A stretch of 64,000 nt of DNA from Streptomyces flavochromogenes (lineage in GTDB: Bacteria; Actinomycetota; Actinomycetes; Streptomycetales; Streptomycetaceae), in the NCBI RefSeq assembly GCF_000717595.1, contig NZ_JNZO01000029.1:1-64000 (forward strand). Direction: 5' to 3'. A model generated the notes under the pieces. The model had not been told where the DNA came from, ran no database searches, and saw nothing but the letters and a program-made list of their open reading frames with translations. Below, piece by piece: positions 26,129 through 35,059 of this stretch (positions within the stretch are counted from its first letter, which is position 1; every line of letters starts with the position of its first letter). A program made the translations under genes and the position numbers.

Positions 26129-26800
26129 CTACCGGGTGTGGGGGACCGCCGTCGCTTTTACGGCGTAGTCGAGGAGCTCCGCGAAGCGCAGCCACTGCAG
26201 GAGGGGAACGTTCAGCGGCCCGTATCCCGGGGTGAGGTGCCGGTGGATGCCGGCGGCGATCCCGGCGGGCTCGTCCCGGGCCGGGCCGTCGGGCCGCCCG
26301 AGCGCGGTGAGCCAGTCGGCCGCGCAGGCGTCGAGACGTCCGCGCAGGTCCGCGAGCCGGTGCCCGAGGCCGTCGGGGAGCAGCGACGGATCGGGGTGGG
26401 GGACCTCCAGGAACGCGGCGCGGCGGTTCGCCACGGCGGCGACGAGCCCCAGGCGCGAGGGGCCGCCCGGCCAGCGGGGCCGCCACGTCGGCGCCAGGGG
26501 GTCGCCGCCCCGGGGGGTACGGACGCCGGCGGCCTTCTCCACGCGGCGGCGGGCCGCGAAGGCCGCGGTCTCCTCGATCCTGACCGCGCGGCTCGCCTCC
26601 AGCGTGCCGATGGCGCGCAGCAGGGCGGCCGTGTCCCGCCGGAGGTCCGGCGCGGGCACGGCCGTCGCGGTCAGGTAGGCCCAGGTCGCGTGGAAGCCGA
26701 GCGGGCCGTACTCCGCGACGGCACACCGCAGCGCCCGGTGCCTGCGGGCGGGTGCCGCCCGCTCGTCGCGCACCCGCCGCGCGTGGGTCCCGAAGCTCAT
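26129..26800 (-). CDS. Hypothetical protein, helix-rich
   Basis: The 223-residue soluble protein is rich in Arg and Ala and looks all-helical (LRCAVAEYGPLGFHATWAYLTATAVPA at the start, NVPLLQWLRFAELLDYAV near the end). No signal peptide, membrane segment or catalytic motif is recognised. Its stop lies 15 bases before the leader peptide of the ABC-F gene, so the promoter for that leader must overlap its 3' end. Function unknown. Confidence 0.65.
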   Translation of the reverse strand: MSFGTHARRVRDERAAPARRHRALRCAVAEYGPLGFHATWAYLTATAVPAPDLRRDTAALLRAIGTLEASRAVRIEETAAFAARRRVEKAAGVRTPRGGDPLAPTWRPRWPGGPSRLGLVAAVANRRAAFLEVPHPDPSLLPDGLGHRLADLRGRLDACAADWLTALGRPDGPARDEPAGIAAGIHRHLTPGYGPLNVPLLQWLRFAELLDYAVKATAVPHTR

Positions 26801-26825
26801 CCGGCGAAGCCCGGCCCCCGGACCG

Positions 26826-27488
26826 TCAGCCCTCGGCCTTCGCGACGCCGATCGGGCAGGAGACTCCCGTACCGCCGATGCCGCAGTAGCCCGCCGGGTT
26901 CTTGTCCAGGTACTGCTGGTGGTATCCCTCGGCCGCGTAGAAGGTGCGGCCCTCCGCCGGGAGGATCTCGGTGCTGATCGTGCCGTAGCCGGAGCCCGTC
27001 AGGACCTTCTGGTAGGCCTCCCGGGAGGCGTCGACGGCCGCCGCCTGGGCGGGGGAGTGGGTGTAGACGGCCGAGCGGTACTGGGTGCCCACGTCGTTGC
27101 CCTGGCGGAAGCCCTGAGTCGGGTCGTGGGACTCCCAGAAGAGCTTCAGGAGGGACTCGTACGAGACCTTCGACGGGTCGAAGACGACCCGGACGGCCTC
27201 GGTGTGACCGGTCAGGCCCGAGCAGACCTCCTCGTACGCCGGGTTGGGCGTGTAGCCGCCCTGGTAGCCGACGAGGGTGGTCCACACGCCGTCGGTCTGC
27301 CAGAACTTGCGCTCGGCGCCCCAGAAACAGCCCAGTGCGAAGTCGGCGACCTCCAGGCCCTCCGGGTAGGGGCCGAGGAGCGGGTTGCCGAGGACCGTGT
27401 GGCGCTCGGGAACGGTGAACTCCGGCTCGGGACGGCCGCGCAGGGCCTGCTCGGGAGTGGGGAGGACGGGGGTGCGGGACAGGAACAT
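26826..27488 (-). CDS. msrA: Peptide-methionine (S)-S-oxide reductase
   Basis: The 220-residue enzyme repairs oxidised methionine in proteins using thioredoxin. The catalytic motif GCFWG is at residues 53-57 (Cys54 nucleophile). [54 protein letters not shown] and [10 protein letters not shown] are the family blocks. A cysteine close to the C-terminus ([15 protein letters not shown]) is available as resolving residue. The protein is complete. It is preceded upstream by a hairpin. Confidence 0.95.
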   Translation of the reverse strand: MFLSRTPVLPTPEQALRGRPEPEFTVPERHTVLGNPLLGPYPEGLEVADFALGCFWGAERKFWQTDGVWTTLVGYQGGYTPNPAYEEVCSGLTGHTEAVRVVFDPSKVSYESLLKLFWESHDPTQGFRQGNDVGTQYRSAVYTHSPAQAAAVDASREAYQKVLTGSGYGTISTEILPAEGRTFYAAEGYHQQYLDKNPAGYCGIGGTGVSCPIGVAKAEG

Positions 27489-27531
27489 GCTGCATCTCTC
27501 CTCGACGGTCGGCAGTGGTCACAACGCAGAC

Positions 27532-27568
27532 GGGCGGGGAGGGATTCCCCGAGGGGCCCTCCCCGCCC
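27532..27568 (-). terminator. Hairpin terminator between the TPR-like gene and msrA
   Basis: GGGCGGGGAGGG and CCCTCCCCGCCC are exact complements separated by 13 bases. It lies 34 bases past the leftward upstream gene's stop. Confidence 0.65.
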
Positions 27569-27601
27569 GCCGCCCGCCGCTCGCCGCCGGCCGCCAGGCC
27601 G

Positions 27602-28708
27602 TCAGTGCGGCAGCGTCGCCGGGTTGCCGCCGTTCGCCTCGTACCCCGCCACCGCCAGGTTCCGGAAGACCGTGAACTCGGCCGCCGGGTCACCGCTCAG
27701 CGTCCACGGCACCGCGCCCACGTGCCCGTCGACCTTCACCAGCTGGTGCATGGCCTCGGCCCAGCGCTCGCCGCGCACCAGGAACCAGACGAGCAGATGC
27801 CGGACGTGTGCCAGCATCGGGTCGTCGGGCCGGGCCGAGTGCACCGCGTACAGCGCGCCGTCCATCGCCTTCGACACCACGGCCGTACGGAAGAAGTCCT
27901 GCACGAGCACCACGTCCGGCACGTGCTCGTACACCGCGAACAGCGGGAGCGCCGCGAGCAGCGAACCCCGAGGGGCGCGCGCCGCGGCCGTCGTCGCGAA
28001 GTGGTCGGCCTCCTCTCGGGAGCCGTGCCACTTCTCGCACCAGTAGTGCAGGGCCGCGAGATGGGCGCCCATGTGCTGCGGCGCCCGGTCGATGACCCGC
28101 GCCCACACCTGGTCGAACTCCTCGTGGCTGTAGCCGAGGCCGCGGGCGACGGCCAGCTGCGTGATGTACGGGACCGGGTCGCCCGGAGCGAGCAGCGCCG
28201 CCTCGTCGGTGACCTTCCGCGCCTCCTCCAGGATGATCCGGAAGTCGTCGGTCCCCGCCGCCGAGGAACGCCAGGCCTGCTGCACCAGGAACTCGCCGTG
28301 CACCGCGGCGCCGCCCGCGTCCTTCGGGGCCTCCGCCCGCCAGGTCCGCAGCCACGCCCCGCCGACGCCCGGCCGCTCCTGGAGCTCCAGGGACGCGGCG
28401 CCCGCGAAGGCCTGGACGCGCTGCCAGCGCACCTCGCCCTCCTTGTCGGTGGCGGCGAGCAGCCGCGACGCGGCCCGCCAGTCCTGGGTGGCCTGGACGA
28501 CGTCGAGGACGTGCAGGAGTTCGTCGTCCGCGCCCGGGAGCCGGACGTCCTGGTCCTCCTGACGTACGAATCCGTACGCCTCCGGGTCCGCCGCGTCCGG
28601 GGCGCCCGGAGCGACCTGACGGATCCCGCCACCGCGGCGGCGCAGCAGGTAGGGGCCGAGGACGCCGAACAGCAGGCCCAGCGCGATCAGGAACCAGAGA
28701 ATCTCCAT
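27602..28708 (-). CDS. Membrane-anchored alpha-helical repeat protein, hypothetical
   Basis: The 368-residue protein has one N-terminal membrane segment (MEILWFLIALGLLFGVLGPYLLRRR) then a helical domain with TPR-like character (WRAASRLLAATDKEGEVRW, LEEARKVTDEAALLAPGDPVPYITQLAVARGLGYSHEEFDQVW, HMGAHLAALHYWCEKWHGSREEADHFA). Such proteins are common in Streptomyces and of unknown role, possibly scaffolds. ATG 28708 is used; ATG 28717 would add three residues. It is divergent from metB. Confidence 0.75.
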   Translation of the reverse strand: MEILWFLIALGLLFGVLGPYLLRRRGGGIRQVAPGAPDAADPEAYGFVRQEDQDVRLPGADDELLHVLDVVQATQDWRAASRLLAATDKEGEVRWQRVQAFAGAASLELQERPGVGGAWLRTWRAEAPKDAGGAAVHGEFLVQQAWRSSAAGTDDFRIILEEARKVTDEAALLAPGDPVPYITQLAVARGLGYSHEEFDQVWARVIDRAPQHMGAHLAALHYWCEKWHGSREEADHFATTAAARAPRGSLLAALPLFAVYEHVPDVVLVQDFFRTAVVSKAMDGALYAVHSARPDDPMLAHVRHLLVWFLVRGERWAEAMHQLVKVDGHVGAVPWTLSGDPAAEFTVFRNLAVAGYEANGGNPATLPH

Positions 28709-28781
28709 GGTGTCCATTGTCCAGGACGCGTGATGAGACGATCGCGGCGCCGGGGGCCGCTCGGGACTACGCTCCTGACAC

Positions 28782-29936
28782 ATGAGCGACCAGCACTCTC
28801 ACCAGAGCTTCGAGACCCGCGCGATCCACGCGGGCAACACCGCCGACCCGCTGACCGGCGCGGTCGTCCCGCCCATCTACCAGGTGTCCACCTACAAGCA
28901 GGACGGCGTGGGCGGGCTGCGCGGCGGTTACGAGTACAGCCGCAGCGCCAACCCCACCCGTACGGCCCTTGAGGAGAACCTGGCGGCCCTCGAGGGCGGT
29001 CGGCGCGGTCTCGCCTTCGCCTCGGGCCTGGCCGCCGAGGACTGCCTGCTGCGCACGCTCCTCGCGCCCGGCGACCACGTGGTCATCCCGAACGACGCCT
29101 ACGGCGGCACCTTCCGGCTCTTCGCCAAGGTCGTGGAGCGCTGGGGTGTCGACTTCTCCGTCGCGAACACCTCCGACGTCGAAGAAGTGCGCGCCGCCGT
29201 CAACGACCGTACGAAGCTGATCTGGGTCGAGACCCCGTCGAACCCGCTGCTCGGCATCACCGACATCGAGGCGATCGCGGGCGTCGCCCGCCAGGCCGGC
29301 GTGAAGCTCGTCGTCGACAACACCTTCGCCTCGCCGTACCTCCAGCAGCCGCTGGCGCTCGGTGCGGACGTCGTCGTGCACTCCCTCACCAAGTACATGG
29401 GCGGCCACTCCGACGTCGTCGGCGGCGCGCTGGTGACGGCCGACGAGGCGCTCGGCGAGGAGCTCGCGTACCACCAGAACGCGATGGGCGCGGTCGCCGG
29501 TCCCTTCGACTCGTGGATCGTGCTGCGCGGCATCAAGACCCTGGCGGTCCGGATGGACCGGCACAGCGAGAACGCCGAGAAGATCGTCGAGATGCTGACC
29601 CAGCACCCGAAGGTGACCCAGGTCCTCTACCCGGGGCTTCCGGAGCACCCGGGGCACGAGATCGCCGCCAAGCAGATGCGTTCCTTCGGCGGCATGATCT
29701 CCTTCCGCGTGGAGGGTGGCGAGGAGGCGGCCGTCGAGGTCTGCAACCGCGCGCAGCTCTTCACCCTCGGTGAGTCCCTCGGCGGTGTCGAGTCGCTCAT
29801 CGAGCACCCGGGCCGGATGACGCACGCGAGCGTCGCCGGTTCCGCCCTGGAGGTCCCGGCCGACCTCGTCCGTCTCTCGGTGGGCATCGAGAACGTCGAC
29901 GACCTGCTCGCCGACCTGCGGCAGGCGCTGGGCTAG
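28782..29936 (+). CDS. metB: Cystathionine gamma-synthase (or gamma-lyase)
   Basis: The 384-residue PLP enzyme of the Cys/Met metabolism family joins cysteine with an activated homoserine to cystathionine (MetB), though the same fold includes gamma-lyases. Features: YQVSTYKQDG, YEYSRSANPTR (PLP phosphate), GLAAEDCLL, VETPSNPLLGI, DNTFASPYLQQPL, and the PLP lysine Lys204 in HSLTKYMGGHSDVVGG. SLGGVESLIEHPGRMTHAS is the substrate-carboxylate region. It stands alone, ending in a bulged long hairpin. Confidence 0.92.
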   Translation: MSDQHSHQSFETRAIHAGNTADPLTGAVVPPIYQVSTYKQDGVGGLRGGYEYSRSANPTRTALEENLAALEGGRRGLAFASGLAAEDCLLRTLLAPGDHVVIPNDAYGGTFRLFAKVVERWGVDFSVANTSDVEEVRAAVNDRTKLIWVETPSNPLLGITDIEAIAGVARQAGVKLVVDNTFASPYLQQPLALGADVVVHSLTKYMGGHSDVVGGALVTADEALGEELAYHQNAMGAVAGPFDSWIVLRGIKTLAVRMDRHSENAEKIVEMLTQHPKVTQVLYPGLPEHPGHEIAAKQMRSFGGMISFRVEGGEEAAVEVCNRAQLFTLGESLGGVESLIEHPGRMTHASVAGSALEVPADLVRLSVGIENVDDLLADLRQALG

Positions 29937-29943
29937 TCGCCAC

Positions 29944-29987
29944 GGGTCGGGCGGGTGCCTCCGTCGTACGGAGCGCCCGCCCGGCCC
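29944..29987. terminator. Hairpin terminator between metB and the DUF1059 gene
   Basis: Stem blocks GGG/CCC, CGGGCGGG/CCCGCCCG and CTCCG/CGGAG with single-base bulges and a 5-base loop. The genes are convergent. Confidence 0.65.
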
Positions 29988-29995
29988 GCCGTGTG

Positions 29996-30187
29996 TCAGG
30001 TGCCGGGCAGCGGGTCCTTCAGCGAGGCCCGGACCTCTTCGCGGAGCTCGGGGGTGTCCGTGTGCTCGTGGACGGAGACCGCGTGTGCGACGGCCGCCCG
30101 GACGAGTTCCTCCTCCTCGCCCGACATGTAGAGCGAGCAGCCGGAGACACTCGGGGTGTCCCGGCAGTCGGCTGCTTTCCTGGCCAT
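29996..30187 (-). CDS. DUF1059 family small protein
   Basis: The 63-residue protein reads MARKAADCRDTPSVSGCSLYMSG then EEELVRAAVAHAVSVHEHTDTPELREEVRASL. The two spaced cysteines and the VxHAxxxHxHxDxPEL stretch are the family core. It is small, soluble and probably a metal- or stress-related domain. Function not established. Confidence 0.85.
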   Translation of the reverse strand: MARKAADCRDTPSVSGCSLYMSGEEEELVRAAVAHAVSVHEHTDTPELREEVRASLKDPLPGT

Positions 30188-30242
30188 GACGACCTCCTGA
30201 CGGGCCTGCGGGCAGGCTCCTCCTTCCAGGCTAGGGCCGTCC

Positions 30243-30494
30243 TCACAAGCCGTCGAACGGCGGTGTGGTCTCCGCCGCCGGGGCCTCCCAGGGCTGTGCC
30301 ACCGATGCCCAGAGGACGAAGGCGAGCAACGCGAGCGCGAACAGTGTCCACGCGGCCCGGCGCACTGCCCGGTGCCGCCGGAGCAGCCGGGAGCCGCGTT
30401 CCGCGGCTGTTCCGGCGAGGTGGCCGGGGACCGGCGGGTGCGGGGTGTCGAGCAGCCGTCGGACGGCCGCCTCCTTGTCCTCGTACCGGCTCAC
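30243..30494 (-). CDS. Small membrane protein coupled to the sigma-like factor
   Basis: The 83-residue protein has a basic cytosolic N-terminal half (VSRYEDKEAAVRRLLDTPHPPVPGHLAGTAAERGSRLLRRHRAVRR) and one membrane helix (WTLFALALLAFVLWASVAQPW). GTG at 30494 overlaps the TGA of the upstream sigma-like gene by four bases (GTGA), so translation is coupled. Position and layout suggest an anti-sigma factor, but no zinc-binding HxxxCxxC motif is present. Other roles are possible. Confidence 0.75.
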   Translation of the reverse strand: MSRYEDKEAAVRRLLDTPHPPVPGHLAGTAAERGSRLLRRHRAVRRAAWTLFALALLAFVLWASVAQPWEAPAAETTPPFDGL

Positions 30495-30973
30495 GCGGCG
30501 GTCCTCCCGGCAGGCTTCCCCGTGCTGTCCCGGCCCGCCCTCAGGGTGGCCACCGCCCGGGCGTGGACCGCCCTGACACGGGCCTCCGGCAGTCCGAGGA
30601 GTGCCGCGACCTGCTCCTCGGCGACTCCCTCGTACAGCCGGAGGACGACGACGAGCCGTTCCTGCGGAAGGAGGGCGGAGAGCACCCCGCCCCGGCCTCC
30701 GTGGTGCCGCCAGGCGGTGCGTGCGAAGCGGGCGGCGAGATCGCGCCGGGTGAGCTCGTACGGGTCCTCGTCCCGCAGCCGCTCCCACACCGCGTAGGTG
30801 TGTGCCAGGGCGGCGGTCAGCAGGGTCTGGGCGTACGGGTTGCGGGTGCGGGTCTCGGCGGTGAGCAGGGTCGCGGTGTGCAGCAGCCGGCCCGCCGCCA
30901 CGGCCACGAACGCGTCGAACTCCCGGGTGCGGTGGGCGCGTTCGGCACGGGGTCCGTTCCGCTGCTCTGCCAC
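30491..30973 (-). CDS. Sigma-70-like (ECF-type) factor, atypical
   Basis: The 160-residue protein has a weak region-2-like N-terminal half (EFDAFVAVAAGRLLHTATLLT, AALAHTYAVWERLRDEDP) and a good region-4 helix-turn-helix (SALLPQERLVVVLRLYEGVAEEQVAALLGLPEARVRAVHARAVATLR). This resembles SigE/SigM-type ECF factors of Streptomyces but the core-binding part is diverged. Its stop overlaps the start of the small membrane protein, its likely partner. Confidence 0.8.
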   Translation of the reverse strand: MAEQRNGPRAERAHRTREFDAFVAVAAGRLLHTATLLTAETRTRNPYAQTLLTAALAHTYAVWERLRDEDPYELTRRDLAARFARTAWRHHGGRGGVLSALLPQERLVVVLRLYEGVAEEQVAALLGLPEARVRAVHARAVATLRAGRDSTGKPAGRTAA

Positions 30974-31013
30974 GTCCTCATCTGAGGACAGCGCGGGGGT
31001 GGGGTCAAGAGGT

Positions 31014-31580
31014 CTACGCGGACTCGCTCGACCCCTCGGCCGGGCCCTCGGTCGCGGCCGCGGTCGCCGACGGGGCCGCGGAGTCCGTCGCCGGTCCGCC
31101 CGTGTGCGCCGACTGCCGTGCGGACAGGGCGGTGTTGAAGCGGGTGAGCAGGGTGCAGAAGGACTCCCGCTCGTCCGGCGTCCAGCCCTCCGTGACCTCC
31201 ACCATCAGCTGGCGGCGCGAGGAGCGGACCTCCTCCAGCCGGGCGAGCCCGCGTGGCGACAGCTGGAGCACGACCGCGCGTCCGTCCTCCGGGTGCGAGG
31301 TGCGCTTCACCAGGCCGGTGTCGACGAGCGGGGCGACCTGGCGGGTGACCGTCGACGAGTCGATGCCCATGCCCGCCGCCAAGGCCTTCACGCCCATCGG
31401 GCCTTCCTGGTCAAGACGGTTGAGGAGCAGGTACGCGGCGCGGTCCATCGAGTTGCGGAGCTGTCCGGTGCCACCGAGGCGCGTCTGCTCGGCCCGGCGG
31501 GCGAAGACGGCCACCTGGTGCTGGAGGGCATCGAGGAGACCGGGGTCGAACTCAGTCGTCATGTCCTGAGATGTGGGCAT
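31014..31580 (-). CDS. MarR-family transcriptional regulator
   Basis: The 188-residue protein has a winged helix-turn-helix at about residues 60-115 (GPMGVKALAAGMGIDSSTVTRQVAPLVDTGLVKRTSHPEDGRAVVLQLSPRG), flanked by dimerisation helices. The last 30 residues are an Ala/Ser/Glu-rich tail. ATG 31580 is chosen; an internal ATG at 31562 has a poorly placed ribosome site. It is divergent from threonine ammonia-lyase with 150 bases between, but regulation of that gene is only a guess. Confidence 0.88.
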   Translation of the reverse strand: MPTSQDMTTEFDPGLLDALQHQVAVFARRAEQTRLGGTGQLRNSMDRAAYLLLNRLDQEGPMGVKALAAGMGIDSSTVTRQVAPLVDTGLVKRTSHPEDGRAVVLQLSPRGLARLEEVRSSRRQLMVEVTEGWTPDERESFCTLLTRFNTALSARQSAHTGGPATDSAAPSATAAATEGPAEGSSESA

Positions 31581-31729
31581 GGCTGTGGGTCTCTCTCGTG
31601 CGGGGGTGGTCGGTTGGTGGGGGACAGAGTACGCGGCCCCGGGGAGGTCCGTACCGGGGCTGCGCAAACCCGCTGGAGCACCCGGTCGCCGGGCGGCCAC
31701 CAGGGCCGTGAGCTGCGAGACTTGCTGTC

Positions 31730-32959
31730 ATGAGCTTCCGTACGCCAGACCCCTTGCACCGGCTGATGCTCGACGACGTACGGGGGGCGCAGAAGATGCT
31801 GTCCGGGGTGGCACGGACGACCGCGATGGAGGGCAGCCGTCATCTGTCGTCGCTGGTGGGAGCGCCCGTACACCTCAAGTGCGAGAACCTGCAGCGGACC
31901 GGTTCGTTCAAGCTGCGCGGGGCGTACGTGCGGATCGCCGGGCTGCGGCCCGAGGAGCGGGCGGCCGGGGTCGTCGCCGCCTCGGCGGGAAATCACGCGC
32001 AGGGTGTGGCGCTCGCCTCGCGTCTGCTCGGCGTGCACGCGACGGTCTTCATGCCGGTCGGGGCGCCGCTGCCGAAGGTCGCGGCGACCCGGGAGTACGG
32101 CGCCGACGTCAGGCTGCACGGTCATGTCGTGGACGAGACGCTGGCGGCGGCGGAGCGGTACGCGCGGGAGACCGGGGCCGTCTTCATCCATCCCTTCGAC
32201 CACCCCGACATCATCGTCGGGCAGGGCACGGTGGGCCTGGAGATCCTGGAGCAGTGCCCGGAGGTCCGGACGATCCTGGTGGGCATCGGCGGCGGCGGTC
32301 TCGCCGCCGGTATCGGGCTCGCGGTGAAGTCGCTGCGCCCGGACGTGAAGGTGATCGGCGTGCAGGCCGAGGGCGCGGCCGCCTACCCGCCCTCGCTGGC
32401 CGCCGGGCATCCCGTGGTGATCGAGTCGCCGGTGACGATGGCGGACGGGATCAAGGTGGGACGGCCGGGCGACGTGCCGTTCGCGCTGATCCAGGAGTAC
32501 GTCGACGAGGTCCGTACGGTCTCCGAGGACGCGCTCTCCTCGGCGCTGCTGCTCTGTCTGGAGCGGGCCAAGCTGGTCGTCGAACCGGCCGGCGCCAGCC
32601 CGGTCGCGGCCCTGCTCAGCGACCCGAAGTCGGTCGAGGGTCCGGTGGTGGCGGTGCTGTCCGGCGGGAACGTCGACCCGCTGCTGCTCCAGCGCATCCT
32701 GCGGCACGGCATGGCCGCCGGGGGCCGCTACCTGAGTCTGCGGCTGCGGGTCACGGACCGGCCGGGGGCCCTGGCGACCCTGCTCGCGGTGCTCACGGTC
32801 GCCGACGCGAACGTCCTGGACGTGAGCCATGTGCGGACCGATCCGCGGCTCGGCCTGACCGAGGCGGAGGTCGAGCTGCACCTGGAGACGAAGGGGCCGG
32901 AGCACTGCCGCGAGGTGGCGGACGCCCTGCGGGACGCGGGGTACACGGTGCTGGGCTGA
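31730..32959 (+). CDS. Threonine ammonia-lyase (threonine dehydratase)
   Basis: The 409-residue PLP enzyme deaminates threonine to 2-oxobutanoate. PLP lysine Lys61 lies in NLQRTGSFKLRGAY; the phosphate-binding glycine loop is GIGGGGLAAGIG; SAGNHAQGVA is also present. A single C-terminal ACT domain (about 330-405; YLSLRLRVTDRPGALATLLAVL) indicates the short, catabolic-type enzyme (TdcB/IlvA2), with amino-acid feedback. In Streptomyces 2-oxobutanoate also feeds propionyl-CoA, the substrate of the carboxylase in this window. Confidence 0.92.
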   Translation: MSFRTPDPLHRLMLDDVRGAQKMLSGVARTTAMEGSRHLSSLVGAPVHLKCENLQRTGSFKLRGAYVRIAGLRPEERAAGVVAASAGNHAQGVALASRLLGVHATVFMPVGAPLPKVAATREYGADVRLHGHVVDETLAAAERYARETGAVFIHPFDHPDIIVGQGTVGLEILEQCPEVRTILVGIGGGGLAAGIGLAVKSLRPDVKVIGVQAEGAAAYPPSLAAGHPVVIESPVTMADGIKVGRPGDVPFALIQEYVDEVRTVSEDALSSALLLCLERAKLVVEPAGASPVAALLSDPKSVEGPVVAVLSGGNVDPLLLQRILRHGMAAGGRYLSLRLRVTDRPGALATLLAVLTVADANVLDVSHVRTDPRLGLTEAEVELHLETKGPEHCREVADALRDAGYTVLG

Positions 32960-32983
32960 GCCGCGCCCCGCACCCGCCCGTCG

Positions 32984-33018
32984 CATGATCATGTGTCCCA
33001 GGTCACAAATTCACTGGG
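32984..33018. promoter_or_regulatory. Palindromes upstream of the DrrA-type ATPase gene
   Basis: CATGATCATG (32984-32993) is a perfect palindrome. CCCAG-N12-CTGGG (32997-33018) follows at once. They lie 80-110 bases before the ATPase start, in its promoter region, and no regulator gene is adjacent. Confidence 0.35.
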
Positions 33019-33095
33019 CGGGGCGGCTGGGACGAACCTAGGATCGGGTGGGAAACGCCCGAATTCAACGTCCGTATCTCCCTGGGAGTACCCAC

Positions 33096-34136
33096 ATGCC
33101 AGGCGCGATCTACGCCGAGGGTCTGGTGAAGACCTTCGGTGACGTACGAGCTCTGGACGGCGTGGACCTCGACGTCCCCGAGGGCACCGTCCTGGGTCTG
33201 CTCGGCCCGAACGGCGCGGGGAAGACGACCGCCGTGCGCGTGCTGACCACCCTCCTCCAGCCCGACAGCGGCCGGGCCGTGGTCGCCGGGATCGACGTCC
33301 TCGAGGATCCCGACGAGGTGCGCCGCAGAATCGGGCTCTCCGGCCAGTTCGCGGCCGTCGACGAGTACCTCACCGGCCGCGAGAACCTCCAGATGGTCGG
33401 GCAGCTCTACCAGATGAAGGCGAAGGACGCGAAGGTGCGGGCCGACGAGCTCCTGGAGCGCTTCAACCTCGCCGACGCCGCCGACCGCACCGCGAAGACG
33501 TACTCCGGAGGCATGCGCCGCCGCCTCGACCTCGCGGCCGCCCTCGTCGTGTCCCCGCCCGTCATGTTCATGGACGAGCCGACCACCGGCCTCGACCCCC
33601 GCAACCGGCAGGGCCTGTGGGAGGTCATCAAGGAACTCGTCGCGGGCGGTACGACCCTGCTGCTCACCACGCAGTACCTGGAGGAGGCCGATCACCTCGC
33701 CCACGACATCTGCGTGGTCGACCGCGGCAAGGTCATCGCGCGCGGCACCTCCGACCAGCTCAAGGCCCAGACGGGCGGCGAGCGCGTCGAGGTCGTCGTC
33801 CACGAGTCGGGGATGATCGGCGAAGCCCGGGGGGTCCTCGCGCGCTACGGCATCGAGGGCATCGGCCACGGCGAGGTGTCCGTCGAGGACCACACCCGCA
33901 AGCTCACGGTCCCCGTCGCGGGCGGCGCGAAGCTGCTCGCCGAGGTCATCCGAGACCTGGACGCGGTCGGTGTGGAGATCGACGACATCGGGCTGCGCCG
34001 CCCCACCCTCGACGACGTCTTCATCTCCCTCACCGGCCACGCGGCCGAGCGGGAGGCGGAGGAGAGCGGGGGGTCGGACGGAGAGTCCCGACCGGGCGGC
34101 CGCGACGGCACGCGCGTGAAGGAGGCGGCCGAGTGA
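33096..34136 (+). CDS. DrrA-type ABC exporter ATP-binding protein
   Basis: The 346-residue ATPase of the daunorubicin-resistance family powers export by the membrane partner that follows. Walker A GPNGAGKTTAVRVLTTLL (about 37-54), Q-loop GLSGQFAAVDEYLTGRENL, signature YSGGMRRRLDLAAALV, Walker B PPVMFMDEPTTGLDPRNR, and switch histidine region LLLTTQYLEEADHLAHD are all intact. A DUF4162-like C-terminal domain follows. Its TGA overlaps the GTG of the permease by four bases. Confidence 0.92.
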   Translation: MPGAIYAEGLVKTFGDVRALDGVDLDVPEGTVLGLLGPNGAGKTTAVRVLTTLLQPDSGRAVVAGIDVLEDPDEVRRRIGLSGQFAAVDEYLTGRENLQMVGQLYQMKAKDAKVRADELLERFNLADAADRTAKTYSGGMRRRLDLAAALVVSPPVMFMDEPTTGLDPRNRQGLWEVIKELVAGGTTLLLTTQYLEEADHLAHDICVVDRGKVIARGTSDQLKAQTGGERVEVVVHESGMIGEARGVLARYGIEGIGHGEVSVEDHTRKLTVPVAGGAKLLAEVIRDLDAVGVEIDDIGLRRPTLDDVFISLTGHAAEREAEESGGSDGESRPGGRDGTRVKEAAE

Positions 34137-34939
34137 GCACCATGAACGACTCCCTGGTGATCGCCCGCAGGAACCTGATCAGGATGTCCCGGATTCCGGA
34201 GATGATCCTGTTCGGCCTGATCCAGCCGGTGATGTTCGTGATCCTCTTCACGTACGTCTTCGGCGGCTCGATGAGCGTCGGCGGCAGCACCGACCCGGAC
34301 GTCTACAAGAACTTCCTGATGGCCGGCATCTTCGCCCAGACGGTCACCTTCGCCACGGCGGGCGCGGGCGCGGGCATCGCCGACGACATGCACAAGGGCC
34401 TCATCGACCGGTTCCGTTCGCTGCCGATGGCCCGCGGCGCGGTCCTCACCGGCCGCACCCTGGCCGACCTCGTGCAGACCGCGCTGACGCTCTTCGTGCT
34501 CGCGATCGTCGCGCTGATCATCGGCTGGCGTCCCGGCTACGCGGCGCCGACCAACTTCGGGAAGGTCATGGCCGGCTTCGCCCTGCTGCTCCTCCTCGGC
34601 TACGCCTTCACCTGGATCGGCGCCCTGATCGGCCTCTCGGTCCGCACCCCGGAGGCGGCCACGTCGGGCGGACTGATCTGGCTCTTCCCGGTGACGTTCA
34701 TCTCGAACGCCTTCGTGGACTCCAGCAACCTGCCGGGCTGGCTCCAGCCCGTCGCGGAGTGGAACCCCTTCAGCGCCACCGTCCAGGCCTGCCGCAAACT
34801 CTTCGGCGATCCGGGTCTGTCACCGTCGGACGCCTGGCCGATGCAGTATCCGGTGTGGGCGTCACTGATCTACTCCGTTCTGATCGTCGCCGTCTTCCGG
34901 ACCCTGTCCGTCCGTAAGTACCGGCGCGCGAACGGCTGA
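34133..34939 (+). CDS. DrrB-type ABC-2 exporter permease
   Basis: The 268-residue permease has six predicted membrane segments, beginning with MILFGLIQPVMFVILFTYVFGG and including the ABC-2 motif LADLVQTALTLFVLAIVALIIGW and SGGLIWLFPVTFISNAFVDSSNLPGWLQPVAEWNPFS. GTG at 34133 overlaps the upstream stop (GTGA) and has AGGAGG at 8 bases. With the ATPase it forms a drug or lipid-type exporter; substrate unknown. Confidence 0.9.
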   Translation: MSTMNDSLVIARRNLIRMSRIPEMILFGLIQPVMFVILFTYVFGGSMSVGGSTDPDVYKNFLMAGIFAQTVTFATAGAGAGIADDMHKGLIDRFRSLPMARGAVLTGRTLADLVQTALTLFVLAIVALIIGWRPGYAAPTNFGKVMAGFALLLLLGYAFTWIGALIGLSVRTPEAATSGGLIWLFPVTFISNAFVDSSNLPGWLQPVAEWNPFSATVQACRKLFGDPGLSPSDAWPMQYPVWASLIYSVLIVAVFRTLSVRKYRRANG

Positions 34940-35009
34940 CGCTCCACCCCGCTTGTGGCGCGATGCCGGGCCGCACCTGCCTCATCGGCACAGGACGCGC
35001 GCGTGCGGC

Positions 35010-35045
35010 ACGAAGGGCCGGCCCCGGGTGGGGCCGGCCCTTCGT
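35010..35045. terminator. Bidirectional hairpin terminator
   Basis: ACGAAGGGCCGGCCCC, loop GGGT, then the exact complement form a 16-base-pair stem between the permease and the convergent greA. Confidence 0.8.
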
Positions 35046-35059
35046 GGAGATCAGGTGCC

